Source of the DNA: Amaurobius ferox | Taxonomy: Eukaryota; Arthropoda; Arachnida; Araneae; Amaurobiidae | Direction: 5' to 3' | DNA length: 64,000 nucleotides | NCBI GenBank assembly: GCA_951213105.1 | Contig: OX578149.1 | Coordinates: 5,062,606 to 5,126,605 of the forward strand | In this document: one piece after another, positions 44,944-56,741 of the stretch | Layout of the letters: every line of letters starts with the position of its first letter | Numbering within the stretch: the first letter of the stretch is position 1 | Program-made: the position numbers and the translations under genes | The notes under the pieces: model-generated | Database searches by the model: none | Seen by the model: the letters and a program-made list of their open reading frames with translations, nothing else | What the model was told of the DNA's origin: nothing

Positions 44944-46105
44944 TTTTTATTTATTAGGTTTGGAGGTATAAAGAGTTCAAAGTGTTTACATTTTTCGTAA
45001 CGCTCCGATTTGCGCCATAGATACCATAGATGTTATAAACATCATTGACATCATGAATGCAAAGATGTTATTGACATCCGAAAGTTTGATGCATTAAATT
45101 TGATTAAATTCGTTTGTTAATGGGAGCGTCCATTCATTGTGTTAAGTCAGGGGATGGTGTAAGTTGGCAGGTTTTGATAAGGGTTCCAATAAGAAATCGC
45201 ATATGTCTGTGGATATGAGGAGCAGATGGGAGGAAATCTTCCGCATCTTTGTGAATGGCGGATGTGAGATTATCTTCTGCAACTTTATACCGGTGTATGA
45301 TGGGCTTACTCTTCTAGTATGACTATAATCTATAGAAATGTGACATTTTAATCGGACATTTTGATGAAATACAAAATGTGTCGCGTATGAAAAGCATTCT
45401 TTCCGATATTTGAGAGAAACTTAAGACCTTCGTTTTATAGTCCTCCTACCCAATTGAAAAGGTGACTTTAAAAGAACTTTTTTTTATCTTTAACATTTTA
45501 TGAACCGCCTTTGGCAACGAGCGAACTTGAGAGCATCGATTAAAGGTTTCTAAGTAAGGACGAGACCCTTAAAACTTTTCACTTTTTTGCTAACAGCCCA
45601 TTATAGTTTTTTTTTCATTTTTCTCGGTAGAGGTTTTTTTTTATAAATATCAATACCTATATATAATGCCGAATAAAAATGGATTCACTTAAAATAAACA
45701 TGTAAACTTAATATGTAAACAAAATAAGATACATTTTTATGTCATTTATATTTCTAAAATCATATTTGTTTTATCCGAGAGCGAGCAATGGAATTAAATA
45801 ACTCATATGTATTTTTTGATGCGAATAAAATCTACAGAGTACCTCTGACGGAAATCGGAGCGTAAAGGAAAATAAAAACATTTTAAATGCTTATATCTCC
45901 GAACCTAATAGATAAATATGCCAATGATTTCTACTCGTTCTGTGGGAAATAAGGTACCCCTTTATGAATAGGCAAAACTAATTTCAATATTTTATTATTT
46001 TGAACATTTATTGTTCCGTAAAAATTAAAATGTTTTTAACCGAGCGAGATTGTGTTTCATCTTCGCCTATTATCAATCGAGATATCTTCTAAACTATAAA
46101 AAAAA
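44944..46105. other. anonymous DNA with repeat L2
   Basis: Repeat L2 lies near 45480-45575 (GAACCGCCTTTGGCAAC, AGCATCGATTAAAGGT, GACGAGACCCTTAAAAC). No other family copy or coding signal is visible. Confidence 0.45.
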
Positions 46106-47012
46106 TCTAATGTGGGCAACACATGACTTTCCTTATATAATGTAATGAATTTACTACTTTTACAGTAGAAAACATAGGTTTTTCTCATAGTAGATACTAA
46201 TATTCTTTCCAAGATATTGAATTTTCGACAATTAGTCGTCATTTTCATTGATTTAACGTCATTTTTATCCATTTGGCGAGATTTTCGTTAATTTGGCAAC
46301 ATTTCAAAAAGTTGGCGACATTCCGCCAAAATCGTCACCAAAATCTCGCCAAGCGTTATGGACGAAGAAATAAGTTATTCTTACAGCAGATAAATGACTA
46401 TTGGCGTTCAAATACAAAAGTATTACTTAAAGTATCTTTTTCCATGAATGGAACGAGCTAGATCCACGAGAATGATGTCACTCAATTTATCGCATGGTAT
46501 TACATATGAAAAGCGAACATGTTTCTCAATAGGAAATTTTTTTTTTATTTTATATGACATTTTGATAATTTTTTTGAAAAATGTACAATATCTCGAGAAC
46601 GGTTCATGTTAGCGTTCTAAAATTTATGTCAATCGTTTTCTAATGAAAAATTACATAATAAATGCCTATTTGCGTAACTTTACTAGCGGTTTTGATTTTT
46701 TGACGATTTTTTCAAAATTTCATTCAAAAATTTAGGGGGGTTCTGAACATTCGATTGCGTATAAAAACAATAGACTTCCAGTGTTTACGGATTGTGATTT
46801 TTGTACCAAATTTTGTTTGAATCGGTCCATTCGTTCGTCAGTTATCGTCTCCACACACACACACACACACACACACAGACAGACATCATTTCAAAAATGT
46901 TTGATTCGTGATCAGGGATGCTTGAAATGTGCTCTCCCGTCGAAAACTCGAATTCGAATTTTCGACCCCGTCACAATACTTTCCTTATACATTATGTATA
47001 TAAGGAAAGTAA
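46106..47012 (+). mobile_element. family B element, copy B3
   Basis: Complete: TCTAATGTGGGCAACACATG, ACTTTCCTTATATAATG, and at the 3' end CCTTATACATTATGTATA, TAAGGAAAGTAA. It contains the TTTGGCGA/CGCCAAA module, AATATCTCGAGAACGGTTC, an (AC)n tract at 46854-46876 and GTCGAAAACTCGAATTCG. Confidence 0.9.
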
Positions 47013-47694
47013 TAAGTATGCACCGTAAAGATAGATATGCACTGAACACGCTCAGTATGAAAACTAATTTATAAATTAGCTATAAATTCTCTTACAAAGA
47101 TTTCAAAATTTTTCCAGAATGGTCTTGAAGAAGATTGAAAATATTTCGTATTTAAAGTTTGTAATGATTGTTTATCGAAAACTATAAAAGTGCTAGCTAT
47201 AAACAGCAAGCATGTCATCTTTGAAAGCCCTACAAGGACGTATAATTTTATTTTGAATTCAGTTCTTAGTTTGCGAAAATTTTGATATGTTAATAGTCTG
47301 AGTTGTTGAAACTTTGAATGCAAAAAAAAGTGAGTATAACAAGTGATGAAAACCTCCCGAATATTGCAGGTGTTTCCTCAGCGGTGAAATGTTGGTGTAC
47401 AAGCTCCAGATATTTTGTTTTGCTTTAAAGCATGTAGCGTGTGAAGTGAATGCTGGGATTCTTAAGCTGTTTAATGATGGATGCGGCTTGACGAGAAGAA
47501 ATGGAAGTGTACTTTAATACATAATAATATTCAATAGTAATAATAGTAATAATTTAATAATTTGAATTGTTTTGAAAAGGTGGTTTGAAATTCTACATTT
47601 TAATCTGTTTCGAAGCGGTTTGTTCACTACCCAGAAAGACGTTACTTACGCAGAATTATGTCGACTCCGTTGAACAAGAGTAACTGCCGATTTA
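47013..47694. other. anonymous DNA, no gene seen
   Basis: The 84-codon minus-strand frame 47069-47323 has no recognisable domain. No repeat-family copy is visible. Confidence 0.4.
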
Positions 47695-47816
47695 TTACTT
47701 ATATACATAATGTATAAGGAAAGTATTGTGACGAGGTCGAAAATTCGATTTCCAGTTTTCGACGAGAGAGCACGTTTCAAGCATCCCTCATCACGAATCA
47801 AACACTTTTGAAGTGA

Positions 47817-47849
<33 letters not shown>

Positions 47850-48590
47850 CAGTGAGTCTGTGGAGACGATAACTGACGAACGAATGGACCGATTCAAACG
47901 AAATTTGGTACAAAAATCACAATCCGTAAACACTGAAAGACTATTGTTTTTATACGCAATCGAATGTTCAGAACCCGCTAAATTTTCGAGTGAAATTTTG
48001 AAAAAATCGTCAAAAAATCAAAATAGACATTTCTTATGTAATTTTTCATTAGAAAACGATTGACATAAATTTTAGTACGCTAACATGAACTGTTCTCGAG
48101 ATATTGCACATTTTCCAAAAAAATTATCAAAAAGTTATATAAAATTAAAAAAAAATATTTCCTTTTGAGAAACATGTTCACTTTTCATATGTAATACCAT
48201 GCGATAAATGTGGTGACATCATTCTCGTGGATCTAGCTCATTCCATTCATGGAACAAGATACTTTGAGGAATACTTTTGTATTTAAACGCCAATAGCCAA
48301 TCTGCTGTAAGAATAACTTATTTCTCCGTCCATAATGCTTGGCGAGATTTTGGTGACGAATTTGGCGGAATGTCGCCAACTTGGCGACATTTTTAATTGT
48401 TGCCAAAATCACAAAAATCTCGCCAAATGGATAAAAATCACGCTAAATCAATGAAATGACGACTCATTGAAGAAAATTCAATATCTTGGAAGGAATATAA
48501 GTATCTACTATAAAAATAACATTTTTTTAACTGTAAAAGTAGTAAATTCATTGCATTATATAAGGAAAGTCATGTGTTGCCCACATCAGA
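47695..48590 (-). mobile_element. family B element, copy B4
   Basis: Minus strand: starts TCTGATGTGGGCAACACATG, ends in the CTTATACATTATGTATAT hairpin whose outer arm has lost TTCC. Inside are the (GT/AC)n tract at 47821-47849, AACGGTTC-like ACAGTTCATG, and CGTCGAAAACTGGAAATCG. It is opposite in orientation to the other B copies. Frames 47646-48063 on both strands come from this repeat. Confidence 0.9.
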
Positions 48591-50040
48591 TTTTTTTTAT
48601 TTATGTAACATGAATAAACCCTCAAAATTATATCAGTCGTATCACCTGCTGTCTTTAATGCTCATCATCCATCCGATATCATTGTGTTTTCGGAAACATT
48701 GGTTTTGAGTCATCGGACAGAAATCATGACCAATTCTTTTCTTAAATATTTATTTTATATTTTAATCTATCATACTATTACGTAAAAAATGATTTAGAAT
48801 TGTTTAATTTTACGTATCGTTTGAAATCTAGTGTGTCAAATATTATTTATGACCCAAATCTATTTCGGTGCTGAGATGATCAAAGGAGATAACCCAAAAA
48901 GTAAGATGTCGTAGTGAGGCACCGATTGTAAACTTTGATATTTCTGGAAAGGAGTATGCTTATTTGAGAAGAATTGTTGACATTGTTGATGAAAAGTAAA
49001 CTTTTCATAAAGTCGTAAGCAGTGTTGTGCAGCGGCAAAGAAAGAAATGCAAGAGTCAGGTTTTCAATTGAAAATACTGAATCTGCGTTTATATAAATTT
49101 CAGAATATTTACCAAATTACAATGGCTTGCTGTCATAAGCATGTGCATCATGAACATATACACGTTGACTAATATAGGTAAATCGCGGAAGAGGTTCACT
49201 CTGGAAGCATCACTAACAGTAAACTTTAGTTACCTTTAATATGTTTTAACCTCGTGCAGGTCACACACCAAAACACTAAACCTTTTACTAACACATTATA
49301 GTGGAATCTTTAAACTAGGATCGGTCAATATTGCTTAAGATTAAGAGCATCAAAAATCACCGGTGTATAAATTTCTGCCAGTGACAAAAAAACGTCACTC
49401 ACAGACTAACTCATCTGAACAAGAGCTTTTTAACTTTCAACACCGTAATCATCTAATAACAAGACATTATATCAGAAGATCGTAAGATAAGATGTGATCA
49501 AAAACGAACGATCGAGCGAACGACCGATCGATAAGATGTTTCCACAGTGATGAGTACCTATCAGAATACTACGTTGTCCGGGGTTCAAACCAAAATATGC
49601 AAATGAGTTTGTGTACGAGTCGGATATTCAATTTGAATGGAGACTTCTGCTGAAAGAACGTCGTGAGTCACTCCCGAGAACGAAGTGAGCGGTTCAAAAA
49701 TAAAATTGAGTTTATGAACATCGTTCAAGGGAATGGTGAATCACGATGTTTATTTACATTCTTCCAGCAGGAATGCCCTCATTGAAGAGACAATAACTTT
49801 GGGGCGCAATAATTTAAGTAACTTAAGGAGCAGTAAGTTGGTTCTCCACTGTTTTAACACACTTTTCAATTCTCATTCTGAAATTACCCCAGCAAATACA
49901 TGCGGTGAAAATCGAATAAAACGAACGATTGTATACGCTGCAAAACCAGGATGGAAACCATCAAAAATTTCTTTAAAAGAACTAAATTAATATAAAAATT
50001 TCTATAAACACAGCATAATAATAAAATTTAGATATCAACT
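48591..50040. other. anonymous DNA, no gene seen
   Basis: About 1.4 kb with only short frames. The one at 49733-49990 (85 codons) has no recognisable domain. A GA(C/T)CGAT-rich patch lies near 49505-49535. Confidence 0.45.
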
Positions 50041-50075
50041 GGTTTCGAAGGATAAAAAATAGCCTTCTTCAAAAA
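50041..50075 (-). other. hammerhead-like stem-loop motif (degenerate)
   Basis: Minus strand: TTGAAGAAGGCT, loop, ATCCTTCGAAACC. Same layout as the motif at 183-215, again with T in place of the first C. Confidence 0.35.
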
Positions 50076-50239
50076 GCGCATCTTAGCTTATTCAAAAATG
50101 TTTGATATCGGAGTGTACAAGTCTACAATTGCTAAACCTTCTTGTGAAGACTCTAATTATGCTTTTCCTTTTTCAGAAGCCAAAATCATTGTTAAATCTA
50201 ATTAAATTTTTTAAATGGATTCTTGAAAAGTTCTTAATT

Positions 50240-50760
50240 GTTTCTCTATAAAACATAATGATTATTGCCTCTTTTTCCTTTCCGCTTTCAAATCTGTAGT
50301 ATAATTTTCCCTTTCTTCATTTTTGCCATTATTTGTTTTCCTTGTTCCGGATTTTATTTATTCAGCTGTCATTTTTTATTTGTTAAAATTAGCTCATATA
50401 GTCTTTGAAACCAGATGGTTTCTTCATATTGGTTTTTCATTTTTATTCCAGTTTTCATTGATTATTTTGCCTTTGTTTTCTATTATTTTATTTATTTATT
50501 TTTTGTTTGTATCTTTTGTAACTGGTTAAACGTCTCATGCTTCACCGCCACCATTTTAGTAAGTTTACTTGCTCCTTAGTTTTCCTATTTTCTCAGCTAT
50601 TTCTTCTCTTTTGTATTTATTCTTTTCGTTTATTTATTCTCTTATTTATGCTTCACTTGCTTATTCTTTATTTTCTGCTATCCTTTTTTCCCTCATCAAT
50701 TCTAATTTTTCTGTCACTCATTTTCTCGTCTCCTTGATTTTATCTCTTTCATTTCATCTC
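50240..50760. other. strand-asymmetric T/C-rich stretch
   Basis: About 500 bp in which T and C dominate the plus strand. Three overlapping plus frames (50323-50820) give very hydrophobic products only because TTT, CTT and ATT codons are common. They lack a shared frame or start context, so I reject them as membrane-protein genes. Confidence 0.6.
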
Positions 50761-50804
50761 ACTGCAATGGCAACATTCCTCCTACCGTCAGCCACGTGTG
50801 CTAA

Positions 50805-51348
50805 CGTTATCGAAATATAAATCGTCTGGCTCACTATGTAAAATAAGTGAATATTTCATTCATATCACTTTTATTCCAGAGTTCAAAATAATTTTGCGTG
50901 AAAAAAATTCAGCCATTCTTATACAACTCATCTTACAATCACTTGTTTACATTCTGCAACCAGTAAAATTAGGCTTCGTTGTAAAAATAATCAAAGTTGG
51001 ATGATTCTTTAAATTAAAAAATAGCGTCATTGCGTAAGGGCCGAATATAGATGCATAGAAAATGCGCTGAAGTAAAGTGGTTTTAGGGCGGATGCAACAC
51101 TCATATACATTTAAAAGAACTTTAAAAATCACGAATTTGACTCTGGGAAAAAAGACGGATGCCTTATTTTATTTTGAAGTGAGTCACGTGATCTCATCCT
51201 ATTAGACGGCTGTCATTATTATTTTAATTTTGTTTAAAAAACTTCCGAACTTTTTCTGCTGAAATTTAATTTATATATTTTATGGGATCATTTGAATATT
51301 TACTAAAATTTTCGCAGCAATTTGTAAATTTTAACTCCGCTTAAAAAA
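50805..51348 (-). mobile_element. family F fragment, copy F6
   Basis: Minus-strand match to the F interior: TTTTAAATTAAAGAATCATC-like block, GAGTGTTGCATCCGCCC, TAAAACCACTTTA, to ATATAAATCGTC. Both F ends are missing. It abuts TRIM copy 4. Confidence 0.75.
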
Positions 51349-51349
51349 T

Positions 51350-51699
51350 AGATCTGGAAGTGATCCTAGTACGACTAGCACGAATTCGATGGACTCTGAT
51401 AGATGGCCAATTTCAAATTGAGACGAACACAGATTCAAACTGAGAATAACGACCACGCAGGATTTTAACCTGGGTAAAAATAATAGTCGCAGAAGGAGAA
51501 CCTGAGGTAATAATAGCAGAAGGTGCTCAGTCAGATGGTCAGTTGCTCGCCAACCTGACATTAGAGGGTGGAGAATGCAGAGTCCACTTCGACGATAAGA
51601 GCTTGCCATTTCGTCCCAGTAGCTCAACGGTAGAGCGTCGGCTGGCCAGAAAGGAAATCCAGGGTTCGATTCCCGGTTGAGGTAGCAAGGTTCTTTACA
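51350..51699 (+). mobile_element. TRIM-like element, copy 4 (5' truncated)
   Basis: The internal part (51350-51575) begins at GATCTGGAAGTGATCC, and the right terminal repeat runs 51576-51699. The purine tract AGAGGGTGGAGAA comes directly before TGCAGAGTCC. The tRNA-like sequence at 51613-51686 is among the cleanest: GTCCCAGTAGCTCAACGG, GGTTCGATTCCCGG. The end CTTTACA is intact. The left repeat and primer site are missing. Confidence 0.8.
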
Positions 51700-52205
51700 A
51701 ATTTGCTAAAAATTTGTCTCGAATATTCTAATAACATGAGCGAAAATAATGGTCCGTTTCAAAGATCTCCATCTAGATCAGAGGGCCAGTCTTTTAACAG
51801 CCTATCCCAATCCATACTTATACTATCCCTTACTTAACTAAAACGTAACTAAAGTTAAAAGTTACACTGATATAAACTAACTCTATTCATTTTTAATGGC
51901 AAAAAATATAAACTACGACGCCTCGTGGATGGAACCCACGTATTTTATTTAAGTATTTTATAACTTCTCTGTGACATCGATGCTAAAAATACATCCAATG
52001 ATGCCTACGCGAGAGTCACCTTCGCAAGTCGTGTGAAATCATTCTGGAGGAGAGAAAAACATTAATTTATGGAAACATTCATTAATTTATGGAAATATAA
52101 CATGGGTTGGGATGCATTTTTATCATAAATCCAATTTGTATTACCATATATAAATTTTTTAGAAATACATTGCAATGTCGCGTCATTAGAATATTAAATC
52201 GTGCA
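51700..52205. other. anonymous DNA, no gene seen
   Basis: A short duplication (ATTAATTTATGGAAA twice near 52060-52097) is the only feature noted. Confidence 0.4.
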
Positions 52206-52282
52206 ATTTTTACTGTCTCATACTATGCAGTAGAGGAGAAAGTATTGTTTTCACGAAAATTATTTTGGGAGTGATGTACGTA

Positions 52283-52331
<49 letters not shown>

Positions 52332-52515
52332 GTATGTTGCCGATTTCTTGTGCATACCATACCGACCACACATAATAGTGGATCTTCACGAAAATTCATA
52401 TCCGGCTTTGTTAGAAAAAAATCTAGATGTAGATAGATTGTTTTTAATTCGAACGAAAACTTCGAAATGGACTCGAAATTATATATGTTTTTAACATGGC
52501 AGCACAAGACAAATT
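52206..52515 (-). mobile_element. family G element, copy G2
   Basis: Minus-strand counterpart of G1: TTCGTTCGAATT, TTATGTGTGGTCGG, ACAAGAAATCGG, then a long (AC)n tract (52287-52329 as GT), CATCACTCCCAAAATAA, TTTTCGTGAAAACAATAC, TTTCTCC hairpin. The 110-codon frame 52223-52555 is read through this repeat and the microsatellite. Confidence 0.7.
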
Positions 52516-52831
52516 TGGATAGAATCCTGTTTAAAAGGGGTTCTTTAAGGCTCAATGATCCGGAAACTTAAGAGTTTCAATCATTCTAGTGAAAAATAAT
52601 CGCGATACAATATTTGTGTTTCTGACGCCATTATCCCCCTTCGGGGTCAAGTGGGGGGTTACATTATCAAGTAGGATATCCATGAAAATATTTTCAAACC
52701 CTTTAAAGTAAAAGATAACACGCTATAAAGGTCATCCTTTGGACCGATATTTCAAACTTTTGCTAAAATATTTGTGAAAAAAGTTTTTAAAATATAGATT
52801 CTGGTGTGAGAAGGAGGAGTAGAGTCTCCAG
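52516..52831. other. anonymous DNA, no gene seen
   Basis: Nothing recognised between the G2 element and the minisatellite. Confidence 0.4.
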
Positions 52832-53111
52832 AGTCCTACTCATTCTCCAGAGTCCTACTCATTCTCCAGAGTCCTACTCATTCTCCAGAGTCCTACTCAT
52901 TCCCCAGAGTCCTACTCATTCTCCAGAGTCCTACTCATTCTCCAGAGTCCTACTCATTCTCCAGAGTCCTACTAATTCTCCAGAGTCCTACTCATTCCCC
53001 AGAGTCCTACTCATTCTCCAGAGTCCTACTCATTCTCCAGAGTCCTACTCATTCTCCAGAGTCCTACTCATTCTCCAGAGTCGTACTCATTCTCCAGAGT
53101 CCTACTCATTC
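52832..53111 (+). repeat. 19-bp minisatellite, 15 units
   Basis: Unit AGTCCTACTCATTCTCCAG, with starts every 19 bases from 52832 to 53098 without a single indel. Variants: CCCCAG in place of CTCCAG at 52902 and 52997 (exactly five units apart), ACTAAT at 52971, TCGTAC at 53081. Since 19 is not a multiple of 3, the long frame across it (52806-53159) repeats every 57 bases and is not a protein gene. Confidence 0.95.
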
Positions 53112-53329
53112 ACTAAAAATCAAGATCGTAGAATGTTGTTAGAATGCCGAACCAGCTGAAAACACTTCCTGAATATGTGGTTTTACTCATATCAAGGTGA
53201 TTTCTACTTTCTCCTAGAATCGTATGAAGTATCTGGAAAAAATTCTGCAAAATATATAACTCTGTCTTGCTACTGTTAGGTGAAAATTCACCCATAACGT
53301 AAATTACGAACGTATTTATCTTTAAGGGG

Positions 53330-53384
53330 CTTTCATTTTAATTGGAACAAAGACCAGAATATTTTGTTCCAATTAAAATGAAAG
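53330..53384. repeat. perfect hairpin, 22-bp arms and 11-base loop
   Basis: CTTTCATTTTAATTGGAACA plus AA (53330-53351) pairs perfectly with 53363-53384. The loop is GACCAGAATAT. Confidence 0.9.
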
Positions 53385-53568
53385 TAAGTTTAATAAAAAA
53401 AACATAATTTCTTATTTATATAAAAGGAAGTAGTTATTGAATGTTATCAAGATGAATTAGAACTATTAAATGTATTGGAGAGTGTTCATATAGATTAGCA
53501 GGGGAGTTTGAGAGATAGGAGTAGCAAGATAGGGTTAAGCACACATATTGTAAAAATGCAGCATATAA

Positions 53569-53612
53569 CTGTTTCGAGAAAACGTTGGATCCTCTTCGTC
53601 AGTGTTAAACAG
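53569..53612 (-). other. hammerhead-like stem-loop motif
   Basis: Minus strand: CTGTTT, AACA, CTGACGA, AGAGG...CTC, GAAACAG. The outer CTGTT/AACAG arms pair, the core CTGANGA and GAAA are intact, and the closed stem has GAG/CTC. The helix between cleavage-site position and core is almost absent, and an extra A follows CTGACGA. It is the best of the four such motifs in the window for outer pairing. Flanked by the hairpin at 53330 and by F7. Confidence 0.4.
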
Positions 53613-53629
53613 ACTAGCAAAGTCAAAAC

Positions 53630-54571
53630 CAAAGAAAGAACAATCATGCATAATGCATTGATTACAGAACACTTTACAACTGGATTGCGATCCGCTGTAT
53701 GTATCGCATCTCTAAAACACGATACATTCAGCGGTGATACTTTTTTAATGATCACAGAAATACAATCTTTTATTTTACTTGAAAACTTAAAACTTCATCG
53801 AAAATAAATTAACTTTATTCAAATGACGTCATCGACATATAAATTGTCTAGCTCTTTATGTCTCTTTTATTTAGGACTCCAGAGTTAAATAATTTTGCGT
53901 GAAAAAAATTCAGCAAATACAACTTATCTTACAATCACTTGTTTGCATTCTACATCCATTAAAATGAGACTTCGTTGTAGAAATAATCAAAGCTGGATGA
54001 TCATTTAAACTTCAAAATTACGTTGGCGTAGACTATATGTGCACAGAAATACGCCAAAATAAAGCGGTTTTAGGACGGATGCAACACTCTATAAATTTAA
54101 AAGAACTGTAAAAATCATTTTTATACTGAAAAAAAGATGGATGCCCTATTTTATTTTGAAGTGGGTCAGGCGAACTCTTCATATTATATGGATGTCATTG
54201 TTATTTTAATTTTTATTTAAAAAACGACCGAACTTATTTTGCTGAATTTTTTTTTTATATATTTTATGGTATAATTTGAATATGTCCGAAAATTTTCTAA
54301 ACAATTTGTGAATTTTAACTTCGTTTATAAAATGTTTAGAAAATGAGGTCCCATAGGGTTCAATGTATTTCGTTTTTTTAACCCGGGTTTAATCCAAAAC
54401 TAATTAGGTGATATTATTCATTTACATTCCCTTATGTCCCACATATCGTCTCAACAACATACTAAAATTTCAATTTGATAAAGTCATTTTACGGCAGTTA
54501 TCGTACGAACGGACAGACAGACAGACAGAAATATCAAAGTCATAAACACTTTTCAACTATGTTGGAAAGTA
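53630..54571 (-). mobile_element. family F element, copy F7
   Basis: Near-complete on the minus strand: ACTTTCCAACATAGTTG, AAAAGTG, a CTGT tract, then AATAATATCACCTAATTAG, CATCCGTCCTAAAACCGC, and the 3' ATGCATTATGCATGATTG palindrome at 53643-53662. Confidence 0.85.
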
Positions 54572-56741
54572 TTAAAAGTGAGTCAAAACGATACACCCCA
54601 CTGCACAAAGCGTTTTTAACTTGCGCATAAAGTATTTTATTCTCCGAAAACGTGTGAATTTCAGATTTCGATAGGTTATTGAGCCATCATGTGAAAAAAT
54701 ATTGTTTTTAGGCGTGTGTGCGCATGTGCATGCCTATTTTTGATATTAGTTCATGCAGAGATTATCCAATGAAGAAAAAAATTGAAAAACGACGGTTATG
54801 GGTCAAAGTCGTTTTCGAATAACCCGATAGACCCAATTCTGAAGTATATTATAACTCGTTTCTCTAGACTTATGAGTCTCATTCCCCGGATTCATTCCAT
54901 ATCGTATTTTAGAGATAAATCATTTAGAACGTTTTATCTTTTGCGTTAGAAGATAAAATAAAATTAAAATATATCCAAGAATTATAGATATCACGACACG
55001 CTCCTAATATTCAAATTAAAATGACTTTCTCCGTTCCATTTAACTTCAATGAATTTCCTGGCCACCGGTGAAGTTCAGGTGAATTCGAGGATGAATACAA
55101 AACCCCTTATCTCGTTACGGTCCTATGATTTTCTCAATGAAATGATGGACCTTCTTTTCCCTTTCATTTCCTTCTTCTTAAAAGGACGTACGAGATAAAA
55201 GAGGGATGGAGAAAGTGAGAGGGGGATTTCTTAAGGAGTCGAGCCGTTTTCTACGGGGATAACGTTGCAGTCTATTCTTTTGTAAAAGACATTTTGTACT
55301 CTTTGACACATCGGTAAAATCTTACACAGATTTTCATGGGCCGTTCCTTACTTTTTATGTATGTTCTTTGCTCATGCATTCAGAGTACATGTGAAATTTT
55401 ATACAAATTGGGTTCATTTGTATAAAATGAGAAAAATTCCTCAAATTTCTCGCAAAATTCCCAAAGTTCCTCATTTGCATAAAATGAGAATCTTTAAGCA
55501 CCCTAATCCCTTCGTAATGAAAAGTCAATGTGTGTACGCTTTATGTATGTCTATCTGCAGTAAAATGACCCTGCCCTGCTAACTAAAAATAATGGCAGCA
55601 TTCCCTAGAGGAGAATTTAAAAAGCGAAGATGACAGAATGGTAGAGCATTGTCTCCAAAGCAGAAATGGACTCAAAAACTGTTATTACAGAAGGCATTTA
55701 ATGGATGCAACAGGGCTGCTGGCTGTCCTACTCAGGAATGTTCAAATAAACATGACTTGCACGGACAGTTTATATACAACCTGCTTTGAACGCCCTCTGT
55801 CGGCCACCATGCACATGCATTTGAGAAGACTTCGACTAGGACTTAGAGTGCCACCCTGTCGCAGTCCCTGACGATGCAGTAGCATCCCGTAAACTCGACT
55901 GAATGAGGATTGAGTAGGCGACGAGTTTAAGGGGTGGATGATGCACCACTCATAATGCGTCGCTACACATTAATGTGTGACACTTTAAACGAAAGAAATG
56001 CAATAAAAAATAATGGATTGCTATAAAAGGAAAGATATAACAATTATAGACGAAATAACTAATCCCTTTAAGAATAAATAATTGGGTGATATTAGATGGT
56101 TTCTTACACTTATATTTTCTTCACCCTGCTTCATTCCGTAAACGACGGAGGAATAAAATGACTACTGTAGAAACCCATTGCTCCTCGAAATAATGTAAGG
56201 TTTCCTCGACAACCTCCAGTCTTTCACTGTACGTCATCGTATTTCACTTCTTCACCCTCCGATTCTTCATTTTCTTTCACCAGTACAGCAATTTCATCCC
56301 CTCCTAAAAGGTGATCCTTTTATTTTCATTATGCCATATCCACTCGTCCACATCACCGTTGTAGCTGCTCCACGGCCTGGAACCCTGTCCATTAAGTACA
56401 CGAGCCCAGAATGTTCTGTCTCCTTTGGGTTCTCTTCCCGAGTGCCTAGTTTTAATAATGAACTCCCGAGAAATTCAAGACAGACCCCGTCCTTATAGCT
56501 ACGTATCTAACTTTGATATAATGTGTTTTAAACCTGACTAAATTGCTTAATTGAAAATTATATATCCATATAAAAGAGGAAATAAATTGCGAGACTTTCT
56601 TGCACTGTTCGTGCGACTTGGGCATTATGACAAAAAAAAATCAACAAAATTAAAAAGTTCAATTGTAACTTTTACAATAAAAGACGTAGCTAGTAATACT
56701 AGTTTTATAGCCTGAAAACGACTTTAAATAGAATAAGAAAA
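54572..56741. other. anonymous DNA, no gene seen
   Basis: About 2.2 kb without a clear repeat copy. The 77-codon frame 55638-55871 sits in slightly GC-richer DNA, but I recognise no domain and see no splice signals that would join it to another exon. Confidence 0.4.

Noticed and set aside
50323..50820. Three hydrophobic frames as small membrane proteins
   Set aside because: They lie in a T/C-rich stretch and overlap in different frames. The hydrophobicity is a composition effect.
52206..52515. Homology of the G 5' side (TTGTGCTGCCATG) with the A/B 5' palindrome
   Set aside because: The motif is in the opposite orientation relative to the 3' end and is nearly palindromic, so the likeness may be chance.
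52832..53111. CRISPR-like array
   Set aside because: Units are contiguous without spacers, and the DNA is eukaryotic in character.
52806..53159. 117-residue repetitive protein (SPTHSPESYSF repeats)
   Set aside because: It is a translation of a 19-bp minisatellite read in three frames in turn, not a coding sequence.
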